NCBI GenBank assembly: GCA_030762175.1
Contig: CM060840.1
Coordinates: forward strand, 41,563,501 to 41,627,500
DNA from: Metallyticus violacea
Lineage: Eukaryota > Arthropoda > Insecta > Mantodea > Metallyticidae
DNA length: 64,000 bases
Direction of reading: 5' to 3'
Shown: piece after piece, positions 23,761-34,732 of the stretch
Layout: every line of letters begins with the position of its first letter
Numbering within the stretch: the first letter of the stretch is position 1
Made by a program: the position numbers and the translations under genes
Notes under the pieces: generated by a model
What the model saw: only the letters and a program-made list of their open reading frames with translations
Databases searched by the model: none
What the model was told of the DNA's origin: nothing

Positions 23761-25490
23761 GCTCCTTTCTCCGGAAATGATAATTTCTAGAGGTCCTTGG
23801 ATTTAATATCCATCTCTAAATTCTTGAAAGCATTCTGAAATGCAAATACCTCGAGCTTTTAGATTAATGTAATAAAATTGTAAAACTCTTGGAAACAAAG
23901 AATTAGTAATAGTCACATTACATAACAAAATAGCAAGTTTATTGATCAGTTGGAATGTGTTTATGTTTTAAGTATAAGCAAAGTCCCCAGAGCATCAAAA
24001 TGTATTAAGCTTACAAGTGTTACATTAATAGCCCGACTTTTAACACCTGTAACAAACACAATTTTATATAATATTTAATATTTATAAATAAATTAGTGAT
24101 GTTTATTAAATCATTTGAAAACATTCTTTGTTCCAAATATATAATTCACGTATTTTTCACAATGAGAGCATGAAATAGACATTAGCAATCTCTGAATGAT
24201 ATTACCAATAATAAAGCGGTGGTAATAAGTATTTTTAAACTAAATTTTTGTTCTTTATAGCAATTTCTTTATATTTTATAGTATATTGCAGTTTAAAAAC
24301 GATATTTTCTAGCACTGAAAGAAGTTTTACTATACACTAAGTATGCATTATGATGAGATAAGCCGTTATTGATTTTCATCTCCAAACTTAAAGATGCAAC
24401 AAATAAACTCATGCAATATCACAATGAACAAACCACCTCGAGGAAAAAAAAGTAAAATATTATAAAGCACGGAACTTGCATCCACCTAGACAGATGATAA
24501 TCATCACGTTCAATATTAAACCAAAGTTGGTAATATAAAATGCAGTTTCTAGTTTGAATTCCTGTTAAGAAAACTACTTTTGGTATGATCTATATAAAAA
24601 AGCTTATTTATTCATTAATATGAGTGAATCATCACATACAAAGAGAAATGTAATACAATTTAATTCAATCTCAAGCGGGAAGTTCAGGACATTTATTATT
24701 TTATGCATAACATTAATGGCATACTTTATATGTAATGTTTATTATGTGTGTAAACAGTTACGTTAGGTACAATATTTAAATGCAGGATGGTAAAAATTAA
24801 AAAAAGATATCCAAAATTAATCTGAAATTAAATGCAATATTCAGATTTCAAATAAAACGTTAATGGAGCATTGTGCAAAAGAAATATTATGTAGTTGTGA
24901 AATAAACAGCCGTAAATGAAAAAATAATTGTAGAGAAAATATTCCCAACATGTTGTGTAATATAGTAAAAAGAAGCTTATTGTTGCCAAAATGAAATGTT
25001 CAATAGACGTTCATTACATCATGAGGGAAAAACTTAAGGCTGTAAATGTGGCAAAACCTCTCGAGTTTATTGAAGAAGCAGAGGCATAAAAGCTTGCCAT
25101 GACTTAGTTGGCGCTAGTTATTTACTGTTGGTAAAATGAAAAGTCGTTCATCGCCAACAGTAAAGCGCAACTATTATTACTCGCCATATCTCCATCGTTG
25201 CTACACAAATTGATTGATACCACCTTCTAGGATTTCTTTATGCTCAGAATTAAATTAACTTGGGGTAGACTTCTGCAACATTTCGGCATACGAAACGTGT
25301 TTTCCTAGACGCCTTTCACAAATTTAGAAACATGGGAATTGGACGTATGTAAATCTGTGCTGTAGAGAATATTCCACTTGCCAACAAAACCGATCCAATT
25401 CAGGATGAGGATGAGCATTGTCCTAAGGCAGAATCACTCATATTTATTAAAATGGTAAGTTTATACTATTGAACGTTGCATTTTAACAGT
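23761..25490. other. AT-rich intergenic DNA, no gene recognised
   Basis: Very AT-rich with no open frame of note and no recognised repeat. Confidence 0.5.
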
Positions 25491-25503
25491 AATTTAATAG
25501 GCA

Positions 25504-25784
25504 TGAATGAATGGTGTTTAACGCCCGTTTTTGCTACAGAGGCACAACGGCAATGGATACTGGTGATTCATGAAATGAAATGATAAATTGGGAAAGGATT
25601 TATTTTTAAGGAAGGAAACGTTCCAGGCGTAAGTTTAGGGTACCTCCCCGGCATTTGCCATTTATGAGGACTGAGGAAAACCTGGGAAAAACCTCAGTCA
25701 GGGAGGACGGTCCTGGCGGGATTCGAACCCCAGACCTCCCGCTTACGAGTTCGCGATTTAACGACTTCGGCCACCCGTGGCGAT
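25504..25784 (-). mobile_element. SINE family B copy, minus strand, with target-site duplication
   Basis: Read on the minus strand it begins GCCACGGGTGGCCGAAGTCG, has B box GGGGTTCGAATCCCGCCAGG, then GTCCTCCCTGACTGAGG, the double CCTCAGT landmarks and the ATTTATCATTTCATTTCAT block, and ends AAAACGGGCGTTAAACACC near 25512. ATTTAATAGGCA occurs at 25492-25503 and 25785-25796, a 12-bp target-site duplication. One of the best preserved B copies here, so useful for defining the family's ends. Confidence 0.93.
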
Positions 25785-25796
25785 ATTTAATAGGCA

Positions 25797-27440
25797 GTGA
25801 GCCTGTATTATAAACAAATAAAAGAATAATAATAATTTTCTTGCATGTTATTTTAGCTCGAGCGATTTTGGAGATGAAGATTTTATGTGGTTTTTTTTCG
25901 CCAGTATTACTTTATTATCTGGCTCGCCTTGTCGATGGCTGTGTACACGCTCTAGGCTCGCTCAACATGGTCGGGTCGGCGTTTCGTGTGCCACCAGTAT
26001 AACTAATTGACGAATGTACAAAATGTTTCGAAAATATAGTAGAATGAGTTGCACAACCCTTTTAGATAAAGTGAAGGACCAGCAGGTCTGGTAAAAATAT
26101 GACAAAAGTGCACTGAATGTTATTTGTTAACTTATTAGCATTTGCTACACAATCCAGGGAATATAATTATTAATTCAACATATATTCATTAACATTTTTC
26201 CTAAATATCTCTTCAAAAAGCTTATAAATGTCTGATAACAACAATAACAACGCTGATGTTATGGCTCTGGCTATCCTAAACATAATTTATAAAATAGTGA
26301 ACAGACAAATAAATATACGTAAAAATATCTGTGTGTTAAAATATACATAAGAGTTGAACGGTACTAATGACTTTTCTCTTAACTTGAAAATTATTTGTAA
26401 AGTATTGATTTAAATAAATTTAGCGACAGCATTGTTCATTCCTGAAATAATCACTAATTTATTTTAAGCAATATTGCAAGTCGGAAATTAACTACTTGCC
26501 GTCAAACCTCTAACTTCTGTAGCTGCCATCACTGCATGCGAAATGTCATTAACAGATTTCTCCTGGGGCGTCATAAACTTAAGGGATTATTGACAGTGAA
26601 AATTAGACAGTTAAACAGTTAATGGAACTATCACAATTACTTGCGTGGATCTAAATGTGAAAATTCTTCCTCAATGTTGCTCTGTCCAACTCCGAAACTC
26701 TTCCTTATCCAGAACTTGCTGACAGAGGTTATTGAATGTCCTAGGTTTTAGCGCTCATCATTTTTAAAAACTTTTTCGAAAGATTCGTGTCACTGCAACC
26801 CATTACTTTGCGTTTCACCATAAATGAGCAATATTTCAAGATAATTTGCATTGCTCAACTGCGAGTCTTACAAAGTGACATCATTTGTTTCACATTCAAG
26901 ATAAACAAGCAGTTGAAAGTAGTTATTAAAACATGCACAGAAAAACAGTTGATACTCAGTAGGGTAGTTCAGGTGTCTTTCGGAATCAAATTATGAATGC
27001 GCATATCACAATGTGCGTTTACACCTGTATTCTCCACCATATAGGGTAGATGAATGAAACCGACAACATTTATTACTACATTTTTAAACAGCTATCAAGT
27101 TTGTGTATCTCATCGAACATCGAAACCCTAATAAAATAATTTCCGAATGTATGTTCCGAAATAATTACTTTTGCGTGAAAGTTTAAAGTCACCGGGTTGG
27201 TAATGGTTGACGTTTATGGCACTACTCACTCCTAGGATTTAAAGCCGACGCAGGAATTTCTGGTTGCCCAGGTTACGGTTATAACTTAAAATTTAACGCT
27301 GACTCAAATTTTTTTGAATCATTCTAACCAAATAACTCTTAGATGTTCCAAGTTCATACTTTTTCATTAATGGAAAATAAAATTTTCTAAGGAATTATAA
27401 TTTATTGATGTTAAAACAAACTGGGTGATCCTATCATGGC
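25797..27440. other. Intergenic DNA, no gene recognised
   Basis: No recognised transposon; short AT-biased frames only. Confidence 0.45.
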
Positions 27441-27502
<62 letters not shown>

Positions 27503-27507
27503 TATTA

Positions 27508-27540
<33 letters not shown>

Positions 27541-27545
27541 TTATT
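27441..27545 (+). repeat. (ATT)n microsatellite with TTG and ATC extensions
   Basis: About 25 ATT units with one break, then TTG units and ATC units ending near 27545. No SINE body adjoins it, unlike the AAT/ATT arrays at 29217 and 61219. Confidence 0.95.
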
Positions 27546-28670
27546 AAAACAAAGCGGATGATCGCTTCTTCGTTGTTGTCATTAATATTTCAGGTTACGA
27601 TAGGCTGTTGTTATGTAGTAAAATACTGCCAATAAACTGAATACAGATAAATTAACATTTTATACAGTAATTTTTTAGAACATTACTCATATCTATCATT
27701 TCGCCAATTCGATATAATAGGTACAAAATCTGGAAAACATGGAAATTACAATATACGGTTTTCAGTTATTTACAGTAATTATAGAACTAAGCCACGCTCA
27801 CTAGATACTGAACCTATTTGTATCCCGGCATCAAGAAATGTTACATGTTCACAGGTAAATATAAAGTAGGAGTTTAAAGGAAAAAATAATTAAGTAATAA
27901 CATTGCATAAGAATACATGACCGTCATTCAGAATCCATCTATAAACAAGCGAAACCGTAAACCAGGGTAACGATTTACCGCCTTAATTAATGTGCTGTTC
28001 TGCATAGCTATCTTTAATTTCTGTAACAAATATCGAAATTTTGTGTCTATTTTTTAAATAAAATATATCTTTTGATTACCGTTAAGGTTTTAATTAACGT
28101 ATCTGTAACTTCTACGTTTAAACAGCTGTTCGTTAAATACCTATGTTAGCTGCGGCAATAGCAGCGACATCAAATGGATTCGTCGAGAGGTAAATCCAAC
28201 TCAGAGCGGATTTAAGACCAACAACATCAAAGGTATCGAGTCAAGCTCTCTCTACTGTTTATTATTTTAAAGTGGTCATATATCATATCTGATAATAGGA
28301 TGCCAGTGTTTTCATCTCTTGATGCTGTAAATGATGCAGCACATTCCTAAGCAGAAGGATGTGAAACTTAAGACTGCAAAATACCTAAAAGGCACCAAAG
28401 TATTTATTTTACTTATCACAAAGAATCATCCTTTACAAGCAAAGCAATACATTTCTTTCTCTCCTGTGAGTCATTTGAAATGAAAGACATCACTATGGCG
28501 GAGCGAGTTTCTATCAGTTTAATCAGTTGATCTTGTTCTTGAATTCGCCGTGGAGGACGAGAGTGAGCCTCGAAGAATAAAGAGAGAGAAATAGAAAGAC
28601 TATTAACAGAAAGTAGTTCTAAGGCAGTTGTTTACAAAATGCAATAGTATTAGTTTTTCATTTACTTGCA
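27546..28670. other. Intergenic DNA, no gene recognised
   Basis: No recognised repeat or coding sequence. Confidence 0.45.
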
Positions 28671-28671
28671 G

Positions 28672-29216
28672 GTCAGTTCTGGTAGTCTAGTGGTAACCCT
28701 ACTTGCCTCATAGACTCATGGTTGCGGGTTCGAGCCTGACCCCCAAGATCGCGGGTTCGAACCCGGCCAGGATCGATGGATTTTTCCGGGCGTAAAAATC
28801 CTAAGTATGGCTTCCTTCGGAAGGGAAGTAAAGCCGTGGGTCCCGTGTCGTACATTTACGGCACGAAAAAGAACCTCAAGCCTGAAAGAGAGGCCTCTGA
28901 GCAAAATTTGTCGGCCGTTTCACGCCCTGAGTTGAATGGGACGCTGATGACCTGAGCTGTTAAAGAGCGTCCATAAATAAATCAATCAAAAAAAAAAAAA
29001 AAAAAAATCGAGCCTGACCAAGGTCGATGGATATTTTTAGGGCGTAAAAATCCTTTGCATGACTACCTTTGGAAGGGAAGTAAAGCTGTTGGACTTGTAT
29101 CGTAGGTTTACGGCACATAAAAGCAGCCTATAAGCAAAATTTATCGGCCTCTTAACGCCCTGGCTTGAATGGGACGCTAATGGCCGAAGATGTTAAAGAG
29201 CGTTCTTAACTAAACC

Positions 29217-29221
<5 letters not shown>
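28672..29221 (+). mobile_element. Older SINE family A copy, interrupted by a second A copy
   Basis: The head starts GTCAGTTCTGGTAGTCTAGT and runs to the T-arm (GTTGCGGGTTCGAGCCTGAC, ending 28740). It is cut there by the insert at 28742-29007 and resumes at CCAAGGTCGATGGATATTTT with a strongly diverged body (GCATGACTACCTTTGGAAGG, GGACTTGTATCGTAGGTTTA, a deletion after AAAAGCAGCC, GATGTTAAAGAGCGTTC), ending in TAACTAAACCTAAT and an (AAT)n array. TCGAGCCTGACC is duplicated on both sides of the insert. Confidence 0.93.
28742..29007 (+). mobile_element. Younger, 5'-truncated SINE family A copy
   Basis: Begins within the tRNA-like head at CCCAAGATCGCGGGTTCGAA, so it lacks the A box. The rest is close to the family consensus seen here (GGCTTCCTTCGGAAGGGAAG, CCGTGTCGTACATTTACGG), ending ATAAATAAATCAATC and a long A-run to 29007. 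It is flanked by 12-bp direct repeats (28730-28741 and 29008-29019) formed from the host SINE. The truncated 5' end with an A tail and a target-site duplication fits LINE-mediated (target-primed) insertion. Confidence 0.93.
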
Positions 29222-29310
<89 letters not shown>

Positions 29311-29311
29311 T
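29217..29311 (+). repeat. (AAT)n microsatellite grown from a SINE A tail
   Basis: About 30 AAT units with a single TAG break, directly continuing the tail of the older A copy (CTAAACCTAATAAT). The matching reverse-complement situation is seen at 61219-61270. Confidence 0.95.
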
Positions 29312-29516
29312 TAACCACTCACTAGTTTGTACAGTATATACAAACACGTAAAACCATTAATAAACATAAAAGTATTCATATCAAACTAGATTGAATTTCA
29401 CAACCATTATTTCAGTGTAAGTGAAAATTTCTCTCGAAGCCTTCACCCATCAAGCTAAGACACGTTGATTAGCAATTCAAACTGACTGAAGTATTTGCTC
29501 ACCAGTATTTACAGAG

Positions 29517-30023
29517 GTGTATGTTACCTACATAGTCACATATATAAACGCTAATACCGTTTCCTATTCTCCAAATAACAGTTTCTTCCATATTTTTTTT
29601 TTTCATTCTCAAGTATCTAATCTTCATGACACTCTTATTCTTCTTTTGTTTAGTTTTTTCTCCATTTCTATAGGGCTTCTTTATCTGTTTGAGTATCTTA
29701 TTTATTACATTATCGAATGTATAATCTACTTTAGTAAATTTTTTCTCTATTTCGTCTAATATACTCTCTTCTTCATTAATTCTTTATTGATTCCTTGTGT
29801 TCCAGCCCAAAAACTCCTGCACTTCTTGCAGTTCTCAAATAAACAATTTTATAACATTGTTTCATTATTCAAATATTTTAAATCTCAAAATGAATCAAAA
29901 CGCAATTTTTCCACTATACTTGTTGTGTCCTCTCAAACTATTTATCCTACGAGAATGAATTTAAAATTGAAAGCAGAGGAACAGTTTAAAACTTGCAAAA
30001 GAAATAAATTATTAAAAATCTAA
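29517..30023 (-). mobile_element. Possible LINE fragment (region upstream of reverse transcriptase)
   Basis: The minus strand is A-rich and carries an open piece including DEIEKKFTKVDYTFDNVINK, ILKQIKKPYRNGEKTKQKKN and, further on, EETVIWRIGNG. The order basic run, then a W-R-GN-like segment resembles the linker between endonuclease and reverse transcriptase in insect LINEs. No catalytic motif is visible, so this is weakly supported. Plus-strand frames through it are low-complexity Phe/Ser/Tyr artefacts. Confidence 0.3.
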
Positions 30024-31150
30024 TAAAAAGAAGTCGTTGTGAATTAATAATTGGGCATTTATATTAATGTAAAACATTCAACAAAATTTTATAAAGTTAT
30101 CATAATTTAGAAAAAATACCCAAAATATCTATGTAATATCTTAAATAACAAACAGAAAAATTACAAGTTTTTGTTTTTAATTTTAATAATTTGAGAAAAA
30201 TTACCTCCTGTCATAATTAAGTAATGCGTCACATTCTCTACTGCAGAAAGGTGATCTTCACAATGAGGTTAAGCCACGCTTTTCCTGTTGGGCATTTATC
30301 ATTAGCTGGCAGCTTTATGTAGTGCAAATTGCGGCGGTTGTCTCTCCCTTCGAATGGTTATAGCTTGCCAGCCAGGTTCTATATAAGCTTACGATTAGGC
30401 GAGAATTAATGAACGTCGACAACTGGGTTGGGGCGAAGTTAGGTAAACCTCGAGCGGTAATGGCTCTGCTGCACATACACTCGTGAAACACAAGCACATC
30501 CCTCGCTAGAGTAGTACCACGTGAGGTAAATACCCCTAAGTCAAATACCAGAATTAATCGGATAGGATTAAGTATCTAACTTAGACCTACCCGCTTCCTC
30601 TGCAAGTCTAAGGTTGATACTGGTTGACGCATTGGCCTTACCTTTCACTAACAAAGTCCCATCAGTGTCGCGTTTTGCAATTCTCTAAAAGACCAGAAGT
30701 TTTCATCAACACACAATTCCCATCTTCTATTCTGAGAACTTAATTACTACTTACTATTTTGAAGTATAAAGTCACTGGCTTTATTTAACTGTTTATAACA
30801 GCACCTAATGTGAGTAATTTAGCAAAATGTTTTAAATAATAGCATAAGGTTTTATGCTGTTTTTATTATCAGTTACTTTAATGAAAGGATATAATTATTC
30901 TGCATTATGCAGCTCAACCATTCTTCTCTCGCTCAATGCAGCAGCAAGAGCCCATGCTCTTCCGCAACCAGCCGTAAAGCCGGACTCCCTGTTAAAGAAA
31001 GAATTCGCAAAGCACTAGGTTTATTTACACGATGCAAAGCTCTAGACCATCATTTCCCAAAATGCTGTTCGCGGTTCTCCTAGAGGTTCTCGAAGTCTTG
31101 CAAGTGGTTCGTCAAAAGTTGTCTCTAATGGTGATTTTGGGGATTTTTAT
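30024..31150. other. Intergenic DNA, no gene recognised
   Basis: A slightly GC-richer patch at 30280-30500 has a 60-codon minus-strand frame with no recognised motif. Nothing else stands out. Confidence 0.45.
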
Positions 31151-31152
31151 TG

Positions 31153-31190
31153 AAATCATCATCATCATCAGCATCATCAACATCATCAGA
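31153..31190 (+). repeat. (ATC)n microsatellite at a SINE insertion point
   Basis: Interrupted ATC/CATCAG units directly upstream of a truncated SINE A. The last ten bases, CATCATCAGA, are repeated with one mismatch after the SINE, so the repeat served as the target site. Confidence 0.9.
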
Positions 31191-31431
31191 TTCAAACCCG
31201 GTCAGGATCGATGGATTTTTTCGGGCGTAAAAATCGTAAGTATGGCTTCCTTCGGAAGGGAAGTAAAGCCGTGGGTCCCGTGTCGTACATTTACGGCACG
31301 AAAAAGAACCTCAAGCCAGAAAGAAGAGGTCCCTGAGAAAAATTTGTTGGCCGTTTCACGCCCTGAATTGAATGGGACGCGATGACCTGAGATGTTAAAG
31401 AGCGTCCATAAATAAACTAAATAAAAAAAAG
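31191..31431 (+). mobile_element. 5'-truncated SINE family A copy with target-site duplication
   Basis: Starts at the B box (TTCAAACCCGGTCAGGATCG), lacking the A box. It has a near-consensus body and ends GTCCATAAATAAACTAAATA plus a short A-run. Flanks are CATCATCAGA (31181-31190) and CATCATTAGA (31432-31441). The 117-codon frame over this stretch (31032-31385) is a chance frame through SINE sequence. Confidence 0.92.
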
Positions 31432-31441
31432 CATCATTAGA

Positions 31442-33915
31442 GTCCGGAAGTTAGGCTAAATGCTAAATGTCTGGGTGGACGTATTTAAGAGTAAGATAGA
31501 AATAAACATGTTTCCGTACTTTTGGGATCAGTAGGACCAGTTTTTATTTTGCCTTATTTGTCTATTTCAGCTTTTGCTGCCTGTTGGGATCGTTATGATT
31601 TTCTTCTGCAATTATTTACGCATTTTAAAAAAACACAAAGAATTTCAACATATCGAAGTGAAAAGGTTTTAAAAATTAAATTGGATGAACATCTCACAAA
31701 AATACCTATTTGGGCTTTATTATACGTTTATTTTTTTTTCAGGCAGTCAAATACTTTCTCCTCAACCCATTCACTTAAGCTCTTTAAATAGCAGAACCTC
31801 CATTAGTGAAAGGAACGCACGGTTACGAATGCCAGGAAATAGGATGAGAGAAGTACTGCAGTTTTGAACAGCCCTGGCAAATGATCTTGTATCGATCTCT
31901 GCGAAACAATTCCAGGAAATTTGTAGCGAGAATAACTTCTCTGCTGCATAAATGCAATAAACAATTGCAAGCGAGAAAGATGAGAGTAGCACAGCTGTGC
32001 AATAAACCGTTCCCACAATGTGTTCAATACGGAAGCTAGAGAGATACTAACTGATTCCCCTATAAACGTATAAATAGTAAATGAATTCGATCCGATCAGA
32101 AACCGCTGTGTATCTTTGGGTATTCGTCAAGACTATTCAAAAATACTTTTCTTTGTCTTGATCAGCATTTCCATTATGCCCTAAAAAGTTGATGTTCTGT
32201 TGTAATGGTATGAGTCCTTCCGAAACAGCTCATTTTAAATATGCTCCAATTACTTCAGTGGAAAGAGACGTTCATTTTCATGATGAAAAATATTCTCTAT
32301 GACAAGCGGCTACTATGACAATTAATAAATTGTAAAACATTTGTTGTTGCTTGTGACTAAGAAAAGTATGTTTAGGTACTTTAACTATGTGATAAAAGTC
32401 TTAAACATCTTAAATATATATTTTAAATAAAAATCAGTGATACTTCTCTGATTTCACTATTAATAAATGCCTATTTTAATTATATTACTGCTTATTTTCA
32501 GTATTTAACTGCCTTTTTCCTGCCTGTTTTAACCAAAATAAATGCTTTAACACCAGGCTCTCATTATCATAATTTTAATATCAAATTGTGCCATTGTGAA
32601 TTAGACATATTGTTTTCAACTCTTTGAAATGAGATATATGTTCAGATGTTTAGTGATAGAGAGTAACTTTCTTAGTCTTCTATAAGATGAAAACTAAGAT
32701 TATAGATTTGGAGATGCGTACCAGATTAAGGAATTCAAATCAAATCTTAGATTACTTTCAACTTCTTTAGCTCTGACCTCTGTGCCATCCAAAGCAAGGT
32801 ATTTAAGAACTTTTTTATTTGAAAGTAAGTGAGAAGGATGCACTGTTTTGTTTAAAATATCGAAACTACCCTATAAATATGTGACTTAAGTCAACATGGG
32901 ACTCTGTCCTTACATACAACATTTCAGTAATATCAAAAAATATTTATTGACTTTTATTAAAATGTATGAAATATAAAAATATGTCAAAGTTAGATCTAAT
33001 TCCCTTAACCAAGCGAGTCAATTAGAGCTCAGTTCCACGAGTGCCCCCTCTACTCATTCCAGCAACGGATCAGTCACTGCTTTGTCTTCAAGATGATTAC
33101 GCCGAGCACACCACTAATAATGTTCACCGCAAAACTTCTGGGAAGATGAAAGAGGACAATCCCAATGGACACAGCCTTACAGCCCGGAAGAAAATCATGT
33201 CATCGCTTTATTAACATACCTGTTTAATTTCAGATTTAGTTTTTTAAATGTAAATTATTTGAAATTGTTGAAATTGTATACATAGGTGTCATTTTTGGAG
33301 GGAAATCGTAACATAGGATTATTTATTGTAACTACAGCAACTTTAGGCGCATTTGTGTTGTTCAAAATGTACTTTAATGATGGATCTACTGAGCTCAGAT
33401 CTTTATGAAGTGGGTTAACAATTAGAAAAAGTTTCGGAATCACTGGTTTAGATGAACTTTTTTTGGAAAAATATTATTTTCGCTATTAAAACATTGGAAT
33501 GCCAGAAATAATATTTTTCAATGGAAATATGATAATGCATTATCATAACGCCATTTGTCACAAAAATATGAAACTGAATTTCTAAAATATACATAGCCTT
33601 TTATCGTTGCATTGTGCTAAGTGACAAATTGTTGCATTTCTGGTAAGTTGTAGTCTAAAACGAAACGTCTAATTTGTTCTTTTCATAAAAATTTAGCGAG
33701 ATGATTGATGAGCACACATACAGAACACTGCTATGAAAGCAGCTTTGCTCCGTTTGTGTTGACTCTATAGTTAATATGAGGCAGCTTAATCATCTTGTTC
33801 TTTTTTCTTCTAGAACTGTCATATATGGAAGTGCGTCACTAGTGTTTGTGCCTCCAAGAAATTTATAATATACCTCTGATTAATTATCGTTGTTACTTTT
33901 ATTCAAGAGTGAAAA
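31442..33915. other. Intergenic DNA, no gene recognised
   Basis: Short frames only. A moderately GC-rich patch at 33010-33190 has no recognised content. Confidence 0.45.
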
Positions 33916-33917
33916 AT

Positions 33918-34095
33918 ATTACCAGACTGGAAGCGGGAGGTTCACAATTCGATTCCCGCCTAGACAATGTCAAATGCGGGGGAAATATCCTAAACTTAGG
34001 TCTGGAACCGAAAATTCTTTTCCCATTTTGTCATTTCATGCCACATATCATCCGCTTGTACGCTTCACTAATAAAATCGGGTGTTAATATTATTA
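33918..34095 (+). mobile_element. Degenerate SINE family B fragment
   Basis: Starts in the second half of the head (ACTGGAAGCGGGAGGTTCAC, then B box ATTCGATTCCCGCC). It has lost the CTCCCTGACTGAGG part and continues with AATGCGGGGGAAATATCCTA, CTTAGGTCTGGAA and the TTGTCATTTCATGCC block, ending ATAAAATCGGGTGTTAATAT. Old copy with two deletions. Confidence 0.75.
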
Positions 34096-34474
34096 TATAA
34101 AACAACTGTAGATTTTACTACAATTCAAACAGATATGTGTATACCTATCCTGTCGCTCAATTTTTATCATTAGACAAGCAACAAAAAGTCCACTGTCTCC
34201 TTCAAGTCGCAATTTTTCCATTATTCGAATTTTTGTTTTGTGTTTTAAGGAAACATCATTATATGACAGTACAAAATACCACACGTTTTCTTTAAATCAG
34301 ATGTTATTGCTACATTCACAAAAATTAGTATATTTGCTACTTATAGTTTGCTTAGATAATTTCTTTGAAAAAAAAAAACCTTTCATCTACAACACCATTG
34401 GCAATTAAAATTGCAAAACATTGTTTTGTTCATATTAGTCATACGGAAATGACTTCTATCTTCTCTTTCATCGT

Positions 34475-34732
34475 CATTCCTGGTTGTCTAATCTAGTCTA
34501 GTCTACTTGCCTTGTACACCCAAGAGCGCGGATTCAATCCCGGCCAGGGTTGGTGAACTTTTCGGGCGTAAAATTAGTAAGTATGGTTTCCTTTGGAAAG
34601 GAAGTAAAGCCGTGGGTCCCGTGTCGTAGATTTAGAACTCAAGCCTGAAAGAAGAGGCCTCTGAGCAAGATTTTAATGGGACAGTGATGATCTGAGATGT
34701 TAAATAGCGTTCGTAAATAAACAAAATAAAAT
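34475..34732 (+). mobile_element. SINE family A copy with internal deletions
   Basis: Diverged head (TCCTGGTTGTCTAATCTAGT, with a short repeated CTAGT), B box GCGGATTCAATCCCGG. The body matches up to GGTCCCGTGTCGTAGATTTA, then lacks the ACGGCACG segment, and lacks the CGGCCGTTTCACGCCC segment after GCCTCTGAGCAAGATTTTAA. Ends GTTAAATAGCGTTCGTAAAT then AAACAAAATAAA. Confidence 0.88.
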
